Shown: positions 1-10,991, numbered from the stretch's first letter. The stretch: DNA of 64,000 bases from G963701675 sp963701675 (GCA_963701675.1 OY969623.1:1922001-1986000); one strand, 5' to 3'. Notes: a model not told the origin generated them from the sequence alone. Translations and numbers: made by a program.

Positions 1-1482
1 CGCCGGCTCGCACACACGTGGCGTGCGATGCCGGGACCCAATTATCGCCAGACCTGGCACGATGCGATGGAAAAGCTGACCCATGACAAAGAAGCGATGG
101 AGATAGAATTGACTAAGAACAGCGACGCGTTCAGACGACAGTGGGAGCTCCGGCGACTGTCGCCCGAAGGCCTTCAAGCAGCACTCCCAGCGGGGACGGC
201 ACTCATCGACTTCTTGGAGTACTCGCATTTCACAGTCCCGACCCACGGAAAGGGCAAGCTAACTTTCGAGCGGCGATTGGTTGCCTTCGTCGTGCGGCGT
301 GACCGGCCACTCGTTCGAGCATATCTAGGTCCAGCAGCACCTGTAGCGGCTGCCATCGAGTGTTGGCGTAAGGCGCATGGGGCGGATACTGCTCGAGGGA
401 AGGAGTTGCGCTGCCGATTATGGGAGCCGCTCGAGGAATATCTCAAGGACGTGAAAACCGTGCTAGTTTCTCCTGACGGAATCCTCGCTCGCATGCCGTT
501 CGGTGCTCTACCGGGAAAAAAGCCAGGCACTTATCTGATCGAAGAGCGCGCCGTGGCGGTGATACCAGTGCCCCAGCTCCTACGCGAAGTGCTGAACACC
601 GATGATAGTGCAAAATCGGAACCCTCCTTGCTTCTGCTCGGTGATATCCAATTCGATGCAATGCCCGGACAGCCCGAAGCAATGATCAATGGCAAGACAG
701 AAATCTCACCTACGACTCGTTCTGTTCCGCGCGGCGGAAAATTGGATGCAATGTTACAGATATTGAGGCCACTTCCCGGAACACAGGTTGAAGTAACGGC
801 GATCAAGGATTTGTTCCAACGGAAGTCTCCGAAGGGGGTCTGTACCGATTTGCGTGAGGCGGAGGCGACCGAAGGCGCGTTTCGTAAGGAAGGGCCACGA
901 CATCGGTTCCTGCACCTGGCGACGCATGGGTTTTTCATGCCAGCGGAGATAACGGCCCCATCTGCTAGAGCCGAGACCCGCAACGATAGCCTATTTCGAC
1001 ATCGAGAGGTTACCGGCTTGCATCCCGGCTTATTGTCGGGGCTCGTGCTGGCAGGCGCCAAGCAGTCGCCCGACGCGTCACGGGACGACGGCATCTTGAC
1101 GGCGCTGGAGATTTCAGCGCTCGATCTTTCCAAGGTCGAGCTGGCCGTTCTGTCGGCTTGTGACACTGGCTTGGGTGAGGTTGCCGGAGGCGAAGGGGTT
1201 CTTGGTCTGCAGCGCGCTTTTCAAACCGCGGGTGCGAAAAGCGTCGTCGCGACGTTATGGCAAGTCCGTGATGATGCGGCGCGGGCCCTAATGGTCGACT
1301 TTTACCGAAATATCTTGCGTCACAACATGCCCAAAGCAGCGGCGCTACAACAAGCGCAATGCACCATGCTCCGGAACGGCATCGAACGCGGCCTCGTTTC
1401 GGTGGAAGAAGGCAAGCCGAAACCAACTCACACACCGCCACAATACTGGGCTGGCTTTGTACTGTCCGGCGACTGGCGCTGA
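1..1482 (+). CDS. TPR-CHAT protease, C-terminal part (gene runs off the window)
   Basis: This is the C-terminal end of a CHAT-domain (caspase-clan) protease. The frame is open to the first base, and the residues before the first ATG (base 28) align with the second TPR-CHAT protein at about 9.15 kb, so the gene begins outside the window and the ATG at 28 is internal. Counting from that ATG, the catalytic His lies in ATHGFF (about residue 300) and the Cys in SACDTGLG (about 378), both intact, and the protein ends with the family tail WAGFVLSGDWR. The lost N-terminus is expected to carry TPR repeats, as in the copy at 7.2 kb. CHAT proteases usually cleave partner proteins in stress or immune signalling; the target here is unknown. 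Confidence 0.88.
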   Translation, partial: RRLAHTWRAMPGPNYRQTWHDAMEKLTHDKEAMEIELTKNSDAFRRQWELRRLSPEGLQAALPAGTALIDFLEYSHFTVPTHGKGKLTFERRLVAFVVRRDRPLVRAYLGPAAPVAAAIECWRKAHGADTARGKELRCRLWEPLEEYLKDVKTVLVSPDGILARMPFGALPGKKPGTYLIEERAVAVIPVPQLLREVLNTDDSAKSEPSLLLLGDIQFDAMPGQPEAMINGKTEISPTTRSVPRGGKLDAMLQILRPLPGTQVEVTAIKDLFQRKSPKGVCTDLREAEATEGAFRKEGPRHRFLHLATHGFFMPAEITAPSARAETRNDSLFRHREVTGLHPGLLSGLVLAGAKQSPDASRDDGILTALEISALDLSKVELAVLSACDTGLGEVAGGEGVLGLQRAFQTAGAKSVVATLWQVRDDAARALMVDFYRNILRHNMPKAAALQQAQCTMLRNGIERGLVSVEEGKPKPTHTPPQYWAGFVLSGDWR

Positions 1483-1533
1483 TCGTTCAGCTACTTGCTT
1501 TGTTCCCAAAGCACTCTTATGGGAGGCCGAAGA

Positions 1534-2224
1534 TGCAATGATTATTGCCGCGTCCGACAGGCGGCGTCATGATTGGTTTGCTGACTGCTACGGCGTTCCG
1601 GCCGCTGATCGAGGCCTTCGCCGGCCCAGCGGAAGCCGCCGAGTCCCGAACAACAGGAGAAGCCGAAACAACGGGATCGACTAAGCACGGTGGTGGAGAA
1701 ACTTCGGAATGGGGAGCAGTGGACAAAGGCGGTGGCAGCGTGTGAGAAGCAACTAGCGGCCGAGCGACAGGTATAAGGTTGCAGCTTGAGTTGGAAGAAT
1801 GGCCGGCTGCGAAGAGATACTGGGAAGAGATGCTGAGAGTTCAGACGAAGCGATACGGAAACAGGATTGGCAAGTCGCAGCTTGCCGCCGCGCCCTTGCA
1901 GACAGCAACTGGTTGGTGCGGATGTAGGCCGACGAGCGGCGCGCGTTGAAAGAGACCAAACGACGCAACGACGAAAGGGCACTGCTGCACGGGCAAGGAA
2001 AGCATCGCGAGGCGGCCGACTTGTGCCGGAAGGCCCTGACGATCCGCGAGAAATTCTGGGCGCCGAGCACCTATGTTGCCAGGAGCCAGAACAATCTGGG
2101 GATCCTGCTTAAGGAGCAAGGAGCCTGCACTGAGATGCTCGTCAAACCTCCGCCTATCGACAACAAGGAGCCGTTGCCACCATAACACTGGGCCGGATTC
2201 GTCCTCTCCGGCGATTGGCGGTAG
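1534..2224 (+). pseudogene. Relic of a TPR-CHAT gene with internal deletions
   Basis: The DNA starts like the TPR-CHAT gene at 7192 (GAAGATGCAATG against GAGATGCAATG). It keeps pieces of the pre-TPR region (the stretch around TGGCCGGCTGCGAAGA), one TPR (EAADLCRKALTIREKFW near 2015-2060) and the exact C-terminal tail of the family (YWAGFVLSGDWR, about 2188-2224). Most TPRs and the whole catalytic CHAT core are missing and the pieces lie in different frames. It sits directly between an intact CHAT end and the sigma factor gene, so it is probably a degraded tandem duplicate. Confidence 0.8.
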
Positions 2225-2248
2225 TTTGCGATACAAGGTAGAAACGCT

Positions 2249-2869
2249 ATGACCACGCCGGAGTCTGTTGCGAACTTGCTAAATAAGCTACGTTCCGATG
2301 ACCCCTCCGCGCGTAATCAGGCAGCCGCGGAAATCTGGAAGGCCTATTCCCATCAGCTTTTGGTACTGGCCCGCAATCATTTGAATGGCCGAATCCGTCT
2401 GCGCGAGGACGAGAATGATGTCCTTCAAAGCATGTACAAGAGCTTCTGCCAACGACTGCAACGCGGCCGGTTCACGTTTGAGAACCGCGAGGACATTCGA
2501 AAGCTCCTGGTGGCGATGACGCGGAACAAAGCCCGTAAAGCGGCCAGGCGCCACCAGCGCGAAAACCGGGACGTGCGGCGAGAACAGCACGCACAATCAG
2601 CCGATTCCACCTCCATGCAGCAGTTAATTGACCTCATCACGAGGGCCGAGACCACACCGACGCAAGCGGCCATGTTCACGGATACCCTTCAACGGCTCCT
2701 CGATATCTTGCCTCAGGACCGGATGCGCCACATCGTTACTTGGAAGTTGGATGGCTACACCAACGAAGAGATTGCAAGGCAGCTCGGTTGCGTCGTGCGG
2801 ACCGTCGAGCGGAAGCTAGAGGTAATTCGGGAGACCTGGGCAAAAGCGAATTTGCTACAACGCGATTAA
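2249..2869 (+). CDS. ECF-type RNA polymerase sigma factor
   Basis: A 206-residue protein with the layout of an ECF sigma factor. Residues about 20-90 look like region 2 (an acidic DENDVLQSMYKSFCQRL helix followed by a basic NKARKAARRHQREN stretch). Residues about 145-200 form region 4 with a helix-turn-helix (YTNEEIARQLGCVVRTVERKL). It would direct RNA polymerase to a specific promoter set. It lies 24 bp after the CHAT relic and runs convergently into the caspase-like gene. The kinase at 5273 is the likely upstream signal, as is common for planctomycete ECF factors; that link is inferred from position. Confidence 0.9.
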   Translation: MTTPESVANLLNKLRSDDPSARNQAAAEIWKAYSHQLLVLARNHLNGRIRLREDENDVLQSMYKSFCQRLQRGRFTFENREDIRKLLVAMTRNKARKAARRHQRENRDVRREQHAQSADSTSMQQLIDLITRAETTPTQAAMFTDTLQRLLDILPQDRMRHIVTWKLDGYTNEEIARQLGCVVRTVERKLEVIRETWAKANLLQRD

Positions 2870-2885
2870 GCCCAACCAGGTATCT

Positions 2886-5118
2886 TCACGGACGAGCCGA
2901 CGGCGGTGACAGCATAACCTGCCACGTAAACAGATGAAGCACGTGGCGATCGATGCTATGGCTCTCCAATCCCCGTGTGGGGCCTTGCCGATACATGGCG
3001 TGCTGGAGCAGGCGACCCAGGGGCGAATCAAGTGCCTTGTCGACCCCTTCGCCGCGCGTCTGCGGCAGCGTCGGCTGCGCCAAGAAGCTGAAGTCAACTG
3101 GCGGTCCCTTCCCTTCGACAGCGATTACTACCATGTGCTCCCGGCCGATTGTTTCTGCATTGACTTTCATCGATCCCGACTCGCAAGACTCCCCGGGCAT
3201 CACGCGGATATCGGCTAACCGACTCGGCCGGGGAAACATGGCTTTGATCCCGTAACCGCTGTCAATGAACAACAGGCTAACATCCACGGCGCACGTGCCG
3301 CGATTCGTCCAGCGCCAGGCGATGTGATCCCCTGGCACCAGCGTCACACCACGCCTTCCCCACGTGAGCGGATCGCCCTTTCGGTCGTTCTTGTCCCTAA
3401 GCTTTAGCATCACCGCTTCCAACTTTAAGTCGGAACCACCACGGAATGTCTCGGTTGTTGAGTCAGACGTTAACGTCAGGAGGTTCTGCGCTCGAGCAAC
3501 CTTGTTTAGCTCCTCCGAAAGGGCGGTCCCCTGTTTCTCCACAGAGAGTTCAACTCTTGGAATGTCGGGTGGGAGCTGCCCTTCAATGCGTCCTGCACTC
3601 GACGGGAGTAGCTGGGGCCTTCCATCGCGAATATGCACCAACCATTCCGCCCGACGCATATCTTCGACGACTTCAAACAAGGCGTCAGACTCGCGTTGTC
3701 GCTGGTCCAGCTCCTTTTCCAAGTCCATCAGCCCCACCGCGTATGGATTTCGAACATCAGTTGGCCGTTCGACAGCGATACGTAGCCGCATGGGACCGTA
3801 GTCGATGTAGACCGGCTTACATTGGCCGCCCGTTGGTAGATCGTTGTTGGTAGGCATTCCGGCGTAGTCGCAGGATTGGACGACGGCCTCCAGCACGCCG
3901 CACTCGTGGATGCGGACGTGTCCTATCGGTTTGTCGGCGCCAAGTTGATTGGCTGGCGCCTGAACGGCCAAGATGCTGTCCAAAGTGAGGCCGTGAAGTC
4001 GTCCTGCGTTGATTCTCCAGTTGTCGCCGCTGCGCCAGCACGATCGGCGGACGGGCGCGCCACTCTCGCCTTCCCAAGACTTCTCGATCCAACTCGGAGC
4101 CTTCCACCAGCGGAACTGGCGGACGTGCAATCCCCCAATGAACATAGCGTGAGTAGACGCGCTCAGCCAGTTCTCGGTAGGTCGGTAGGTTGTCACGCTC
4201 CGTCAATATCTGGCACACCGCAAAGGTAAGTAGACCATAACGTCGGGAGCCGTCTGCTCCCGGCGGCAGATTCTTTTCAAAGGTTTCTTCAGATGGTTGC
4301 GACGCATATAGGGCGGCCACGCCAGCCGACTTTTGTCCAAGTCCTATGCCAAAATCGTCAGCGACGCCACCGCGGGTGTGGCCACGAACAATAGCGCTCC
4401 GGCGTGCCTTGTCCAGGAGATTTTGAGGCACTAGCTCCTCGGCCGGAATCTCGCGTCCCACTTCGTCGTCGGTCCCACGCAGCGCCGTTCCCGAGTGGCA
4501 GCTGTCGACAATCACCCACAAAGACGCTCCCTTGTTGGTGATTGCCTTTGTCCAGCGGCGCAGCTCGTCATCGACGATGGCATTTGTCACGACCCCCTTG
4601 TCTCCATCCCACTTTCCCGTATCGGCCGGCAAAAAAGTCTCATCTAGACCATCAGGTTCGGGATCGTCCGGGTCGGGTGGATCTTGATCGGGCTGCTGAC
4701 TGCCGTGGCCGGACAACAGAATCAGGACTCGGTCACCGGATCCCGCACGCTTGGACAAGCGTTTGAACTCGCGTTGGATGTTGGCACGTGTCGGTCGCTG
4801 GGCAATTCCTTTTTGTTTGGCCTGTTCTTCAGACAGGATGACGATGTGCTGATCGGCGAACCCAAATCGCTCGGTCAATACTTTCCGCATGACGTCGACG
4901 TCGTTCGCGGGCCCGACGAGGTGCTTTCCTTTTTTCAGGTTGTCATAGCGCGTGCATCCCACCAGCAAAGCAAATTGGCCTGTCCCCCTGCGTTTCGTCT
5001 GCTCTGCCGACTGATGCGCTTGTGCAATGTCAAGCGCGGCTTGCCTGCGGTTGCAACCAAATCCTACAAACGCCACAAGAACCGCGATGGGAACAGTCGT
5101 TCGGCTCAGGCGAAACAT
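2886..5118 (-). pseudogene. Caspase-like (peptidase C14) lipoprotein, one frame break
   Basis: Reading leftwards from 5118, the protein starts with a lipoprotein signal (AFVGFGC, Cys about 22). It then has a caspase/metacaspase p20 domain with His in LLSGHGSQ (about 138) and Cys in VDSCHSG (about 207), both present. Near + position 4025 the frame breaks: after PIVLAQRR the homologous sequence continues in another frame as DNWRINAGRLHGLTL and runs to 2886. The distal part is a beta-rich, DUF4384-like region that may sense a ligand or surface state. The protease domain lies wholly upstream of the break, so a shortened active product is possible. It is divergent from the kinase gene with about 150 bp between them. 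Without the break this is one gene of about 740 codons; an assembly error is possible. Confidence 0.82.
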
Positions 5119-5272
5119 GGTGAGCTCCTATGATTACGTAGCCTTGACTATAAACGGACCAGGCTCGGAAATCCAGCGGCAGATCGCGACATCTCATGCC
5201 GCGGCGGCCCTCAAGCGTGTATTATTGATACCGGTCATGAACAAGCGCACGAGATAGCCAAGGAGATGGGAG

Positions 5273-7093
5273 ATGACCACGCCCAATGACGACGGAAGCA
5301 GCCTGCAGGAAGGATTGGAGTGGCTCGACCAGATTGCCGATGAATTTGAGACTGCATGGCAATCAGGTACTCCGCCGCTGATTCGTGACTATATCGCAAA
5401 GACGGAATCAAACCGGCGCGTGCTTCTCTTGGCCGAGTTGGTAAAGATCGACTTCGAATGTCGCTGCAAGCAAGGCCAGCCCCGTCAGATCGAAGAATAT
5501 GGACGGGAATTTCCTGAGCTTTTGAGTCCGAACCAAACTTTGCCACCAGATCTTCTTGATCACGCACGCCGTATGACGGCACACTACGGCATGCAAACGA
5601 CTGACTGTAAAGACTCGGAAATCCGCGCTACCTTCCAAACATTGCCTGCTACCATCGGCCGATACCGTGTAGTGAATAGCTTGGGAGGCGGAGGACAAGC
5701 CGTCGTCTTTCGGGCAGTTCATCCAGATCTGCATCGCGACGTTGCAATAAAGTTGAGCATTCGATCTGTCGCTGACGACCCCGAACTCGTCAGTCAGCTG
5801 CGCACCGAAGGCCAGGTCCTGGCTGCCCTTGATCATCCGAACCTAGCAAGAGTCTACGATTGCGATGTGCACGAGGGTCGCCCGTTTCTTGTGATGGAGT
5901 ATCTGTCAGGGTGCAACCTGGAACGGTACGTGAAGCAAAACCCGTTGTCGCCTCGGGAGTCGGCCGGACTCGTGGCCAGGCTGGCCGACGCCTTGGCAGC
6001 GATTCACCGTCACAACATCATTCATCTAGACCTTAAGCCCACGAACATAGTCATCGATGGGACGGGGCGACCTCGGATAGTCGATTTTGGCCTGGCACGT
6101 TATCGACATCTCTGGCAAGAGAACGACACACTGCCGGGCGGCACCCCTGCATTCACTTCCCCCGAGCAGGCACAGGGCTTGGTAGACAAAGTGGGCCCAG
6201 GAGCCGACATCTTCAGCTTAGGAGGTGTGCTCTACTATTTGTTGACCGGGAATGCTCCGTTTGCAGCCGCTAGCGCCAGCGAGGCGATCTTGAAAGCGGC
6301 GCGATGTGATTTCGACCGCTCCGCACTGCAAGCCCCGGGCATTTCCAGGCGACTCAGGACCATCTGCCTGAAAGCGATGGCTCCCAAGCCTTCCGAGCGC
6401 TACTTGCGGGCTCAAGACCTCGCTCGGAAACTGGAGAGTTTTCTTTATCGGCGGAGGCTGGCGATCCTGCTGGGCCTTCTGACATTTGCCATCGCCACGA
6501 CAATCTTGGTGTGCTGTCTTTGGCCAAGCGGTGCCCCTGCATTCACGCTGCGTCAAAAACTGATTCACACGATCCAGCGTGAGAGTCAACTCCTTGCCCC
6601 GAAAAATCCTGACGACCTTCAAAGAGCAGGGCTACATGCCGGCGATCTGATCACACTTCGGTGCGACGTACCCAAGGGTTATCAAGGTGCCGCCTTCATC
6701 ATTACCACCGAGGGGAAACTCCGGGAGTTAACTCCGGCCGAGTTAAGGCCCGCCGATCGGCAGAACCGGTTGCACGTTCCTGAGAGGGGTGAATGGCAGT
6801 TGGATGGGCCTCGGGGGACGGTGTTTTTTCTGGTGCTCGCCAAACAAGGCGAGAAGCCGAGCATCACCGACATAGAGCCGACGCTCGCCGCGCCACTATC
6901 CCGACGGTGGCCGAGTGTGCCAGCCTCTGTCATGCTCTTGATGCATCGTGAAGAGGTAGAGCCCATAGGTGAGGTCCCGCGCGATCTCGTTGAAACGCCA
7001 TACAGCTTGGTTCGCGACGACCTCGAAGAACTGCGTACACATCTGAGGGCGCGGTTCGACTACTTTTGGGGCATGGCGTTGGCGCAACAATAA
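5273..7093 (+). CDS. Transmembrane Ser/Thr protein kinase
   Basis: 606 residues. A helical N-terminal segment (1-125) precedes a kinase domain at about 130-392: Gly loop LGGGGQAVVF, Lys160 in VAIKL, catalytic loop IIHLDLKPTN (Asp253; the usual HRD Arg is Leu, so this is a non-RD kinase) and DFGLAR at 271. One membrane helix follows (about 395-418), then an extracytoplasmic domain of about 185 residues with no family I recognise. The start is preceded by GGGAG. It should sit in the inner membrane and phosphorylate cytoplasmic partners; the adjacent sigma factor, caspase and CHAT protease are the natural candidates. The TPR-CHAT gene begins about 100 bp downstream, so the two may be co-transcribed. 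Confidence 0.92.
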   Translation: MTTPNDDGSSLQEGLEWLDQIADEFETAWQSGTPPLIRDYIAKTESNRRVLLLAELVKIDFECRCKQGQPRQIEEYGREFPELLSPNQTLPPDLLDHARRMTAHYGMQTTDCKDSEIRATFQTLPATIGRYRVVNSLGGGGQAVVFRAVHPDLHRDVAIKLSIRSVADDPELVSQLRTEGQVLAALDHPNLARVYDCDVHEGRPFLVMEYLSGCNLERYVKQNPLSPRESAGLVARLADALAAIHRHNIIHLDLKPTNIVIDGTGRPRIVDFGLARYRHLWQENDTLPGGTPAFTSPEQAQGLVDKVGPGADIFSLGGVLYYLLTGNAPFAAASASEAILKAARCDFDRSALQAPGISRRLRTICLKAMAPKPSERYLRAQDLARKLESFLYRRRLAILLGLLTFAIATTILVCCLWPSGAPAFTLRQKLIHTIQRESQLLAPKNPDDLQRAGLHAGDLITLRCDVPKGYQGAAFIITTEGKLRELTPAELRPADRQNRLHVPERGEWQLDGPRGTVFFLVLAKQGEKPSITDIEPTLAAPLSRRWPSVPASVMLLMHREEVEPIGEVPRDLVETPYSLVRDDLEELRTHLRARFDYFWGMALAQQ

Positions 7094-7191
7094 GAGCCGA
7101 TGCCGTGCCTAGCCCCCGCGAGACCAGGCGAACCGTGGCCCGACCGCCCGATGTCCGGTGTGTGCGGGATCGAGAACGAAAGGAGCCCGAG

Positions 7192-10100
7192 ATGCAATGT
7201 TGTCCACAATGGCCGGCCGCCGGTGTGGCGGTCAGTTTGTTGATGGTGGCATGGTTAGCTGGGATTCTGGCCGAGGACGTGCCCAAGCCGGTGCTGGACA
7301 AACCGAAGCCGCTGACCCAGGAACAACAGGAAAAACTGAAGGAACGCGACCGGCTGACGGCGGAGGTGCAGAAGTTTCGGAAAGAAGAGAAGCTGGCCGA
7401 GGCAATCGCGGCTTGCGAGAAGCGGCTGGCGATTGAGCAGGAGGTGTTCGGTGATTTGCACGATGATGTCATTGCTTCATTGAATCAATTGACGGGCTTG
7501 CATGACGAGCGCGAGGACTGGCCGGCTGCGAAGAAGCACTGGGAAGTGGTGCTGCGAATTCAGACGAAACGTTACGGCGAGCAGGATTGGCGTTCGGGCG
7601 ACGCTCGTCGAGCTTTGGCAGACGGCGAACGGTTGGCTGGAATGACAATCAACGACCGGCGAGATCTGAAGGGGGCAAAACAACTCAACCACGACATGAA
7701 ACGGCTTTTTGACAAAGGCAAGTATCGCGAGGCAGCAGACTTGTGCCGCAAGGCCCTGCCTATCTGGAAAAACGTACAAGGCCCCGGACATCCAGAAACT
7801 GCCACGAACCTTAATAACTTGGCCGTACTACTTATGGTCCAAGGCGACTACGACAGCGCTCGGCAGTATTTTGAGGAAGCCCTGGACATTCGCAAGAGGG
7901 TCTTGGGTCTGGTACATCCCGAGACGGCTCAGTGCCTGCAGAACCTGGGCGATCTCCTTCGAGCGCAGGGAGACTATGCCAGGGCCCGCCCCTACTCTGA
8001 GCAAGCCATGACCATCTCCAAAAGTGCGTGGGGGCCCGAGCACTCTTACACAGCGCAGAGCCTCAACAATCTCGGTCACTTGCTTTTGGCCCAAGGAGAC
8101 TACGCCCCGGCCCGGAATTACTTTGAACAAACGCTGGCCATCCGCAAGAAGGTGTTGGGGCCGAATCATCCCGACACGGCCACGAGCCTAAACAACCTGG
8201 GCTACTTGCTTTCGGCCCAAGGGGATTACGCCCCGGCCCGGTATTACCTCGAACAATCTCTTGCCGTCAGAAGGAACGTTTTGGGCGTCGAACATTCCGA
8301 TACGGCCCAAAGCTTGACGAGCCTCGGCGACTTACTTGTCGCCCAGGGGGACTACGCTGGTGCCCGACCCTATCTCGAACGAGCTTTTGACATCCACAAG
8401 AAGGTCCTGGGTCGCGAACATCCGCACACGGCTACAAGCCTGAATAACTTGGGCGCCTTGCTTTGGGCACAACAAGAATACGTTGATGCCAAGTCTTACC
8501 ATGAGCAAGCCCTAGCTATCAGAAAGGAAATCCTGGGTGCCGAACATCCCCACACGGCCACGAGTCTGAAAAACTTGGGTGACTTGCTTCGGGCCCAAGG
8601 GGACTACGCTGGCGCCCAGCCCTACCTCGAACAAGCGTTGGCAATTATCAAAAAAGCTCTGCCGCCCGAACATCCCGACACTGCCGCGAGCCTAAGCAGC
8701 CTGGGCGCTTTGCTTCAGGAACGAGGAGATTATGCCAGTGCTCGGCGCTGCCATGAAGACGCCCTGGCTATGCGAAACAAGCTCTTAGGTTCTGAACATG
8801 TCGAATCGGGCGAGAGCCTGAACGATTTAGGGTATGTGCTTCAGGCGCAAGGAAACCACGCTGGTGCTCGGCGCTACTATGAGAGTGCATTAGTCAATAT
8901 TCAAGGCAAGTTGAATCTCGCAGGTGAGGCCCTGTCGGAGCGTCAGCAAATGGCTATGGCTCGGGCATTCCGCTACCGGCTGGATTGCTACCTTTCGGTT
9001 GCCACTGCCGACAGTGTCGCAGCCAGTGAGGTCTATGCACTGGTCCTGCAAGCCAAAGGAGCGGTCCTGGCCCGGCAGCAGCGACTGCGCCTTGCCAGGC
9101 AACAGCCGGAGCTAGCGAGCATCTGGCAGCAAGTTCAGAGCGTCAGTAGCCGACTTGCCACGCTATCTTTTGCCACTCCCGATCCCAAAAATCGCGACGT
9201 CTGGCGCCGGCAACTCGATGATGCCACACGAGAGAAGGAAGAATTGGAGGTCAAGCTAACGCGCGAAAGTGCTGCCTTTCGTCGGCAGAAGGAATTGCAA
9301 AAACTCACACCCGAGCAGTTGCAGAAGGCGCTACCGACCGGCACGGCACTGGTGGACTTTTTGGAGTACCACAATCACACGTCGCCGGCCGAGGGAAAGG
9401 GCAAGATGAACGTCGAGCAGCATCTGGTAGCGTTTGTCGTGCGGCCGGATCAACCGATTGTTCGTGTGGAACTCGGACCGGCCGCACCGGTAGCCACCGC
9501 AATTCAGGAATGGCGAGACCCACGTGGCCAAATAAAGACCAATAGCGACAACCACACGAGCTCACGATTGCGCCGACTGATCTGGAAACCCCTGGAAGCT
9601 CACGTCAAAGACGCACGGATCGTACTGATCTCACCTGATGCCGTCCTATGCCACTTCCCGTTCGCTGCTCTACCGGGCGAGGAACCGAGTACTTAATCTC
9701 ATCGAAGACCGCGCCTTCGTGGTGCTTCCGTTGCCGAAGCTCTTGCCGGATCTGTTAGAGCCTTTGGACATGGCTCAGGCCAAACCCACTGAGCCGTCTC
9801 TGCTCCTCGTCGGGGATGTCGATTATGACGTGGATCCCGGCAAGCCCCAACTGTTGACGGATGCCCGTCAGGCAGGTTTGACCTCGCGCGCCGGCCCTTT
9901 CAAGGCGTGGGGCCCGCTCAGCGGGACGTGCACCGAGATCGCCAACATTCGCGACTCCTTCGAGCAGCGCTTTGCAGGCAGCAAAGTCACGGTCCTACGC
10001 AAAGCCAAGGCAACGGAAGCGACGCTGCGGGAACGCGTGCCGCAGCATTCCCATCTTCATCTGGCCACGCATGGATTCTTCGCGCCGAAGGAAATCAAGT

Positions 10101-10669
10101 CGGCCCTGGCACCGGCACCGAACGAGAAGTTCCTGCCCGGCGACCTGTTCCAACACCAGGGGGTGACCGGGTGGCATCCCGGGTTGCTCTCAGGCTTGGT
10201 TCTAGCGGGAGCCAATCAGAACTCAGAATTGGATAAGGACGATGGCATCCTGACGGCGCTGGAAGTGGCGCCTTTGGACATGAGCAATGTGGAGTTGGCG
10301 GTGTTATCGGCGTGTGAAACCGGCTTGGGTGAAGTAGCGGGTGGCGAAGGCTTGCTCAGCTTGCAACGCGCCTTCCAAACGGCCGGGGCGCGCACTGTGG
10401 TCGCCAGTTTGTGGCGAGTGAACGACACTGCGACGCAGATGCTTATGACGCGCTTCTACGAAAACCTTTGGAACAAAGAGAGACCGACGTCCAAATTGGA
10501 ATCGCTTCGCCAAGCGCAGATCTGGATGTTGCGCGAAGTGCCGAAGGATCCGAAATTGATGGGCAAACTCCGCGGTGTGGAGTTTGTCGACAAAGATCGT
10601 CCGCCGAAGGATGAGCCGTTGTTTCCCAAGTACTGGGCCGGCTTCGTCCTCTCTTGCGACTGGCGATAG
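7192..10669 (+). pseudogene. TPR-CHAT protease, split by a 1-bp insertion
   Basis: I chose the ATG at 7192 because an AAGGAG site precedes it and the relic at 1534 keeps the same start. Residues about 1-30 are a signal peptide or anchor. About ten tetratricopeptide repeats of the Kinesin-light-chain type follow (7.7-8.9 kb, units ending in HP-TA-SLNNLG), then a linker and the CHAT domain. The frame ends at a TAA at 9694-9696. Deleting one base there (ACTTAATCTC to ACTTATCTC or equivalent) restores the sequence seen in the first CHAT protein (GTYLIEER against STYLIEDR). The CHAT His (codon at 10070) and Cys (codon at 10313) lie after the break. The repaired protein would be 1158 residues. Probable partner of the upstream kinase; sequencing error cannot be excluded. 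Confidence 0.85.
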
Positions 10670-10704
10670 CGAAAGATGGTTATCACTCTGAACGCCACTG
10701 TGTT

Positions 10705-10918
10705 TCAAAAACCCGTTGGGAATCTGACCGGAATCCCCTTGATTACCGTGCGTAGGCTCATGATTTGGCTAATCCGCGCGCGACTGACTTGGCCCAGGCG
10801 TGCCAGTTCGGCGTAGTCCGCGACGATGCCGTCGGCGATCAACGGTTCAAAGCGATGCGCCAGGGCTAGCAACCGTGCCGCCCGTGGCACCCGGCCGTGG
10901 CTGTCGTTTGGGTCACGG
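10705..10918 (-). pseudogene. Fragment of a recombinase-associated helix-turn-helix protein
   Basis: The minus strand encodes RVPRAARLLALAHRFEPL followed by DYAELARLGQVSRARISQIM. I recognise this from small proteins encoded beside serine recombinases. Only this middle piece is present. Homology stops after QIM, and the 5' side ends at the TGTAGTGG sequence at 10919, so the fragment was probably cut by element insertion. Confidence 0.55.
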
Positions 10919-10991
10919 TGTAGTGGACCAGCGATCTTTGCAGCCACATTCGTTCAGTTCGGAGATCGAGCGCCGAAACTTCGGCGCTCAC
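10919..10991. repeat. MITE-like terminal sequence with hairpin
   Basis: It starts TGTAGTGG and contains a perfect hairpin (GAGCGCCGA AACT TCGGCGCTC, about 10969-10990). The same order (TGTAGTGG, then a GCGCCGA/TCGGCGC hairpin) occurs in the 107-bp palindromic element at 13658, so this is probably one end of a related element. Confidence 0.45.

Noticed and set aside
3817..5118. Caspase-like gene as part of a type III CRISPR signalling system
   Set aside because: No cas gene, CARF domain or repeat array is in the window.
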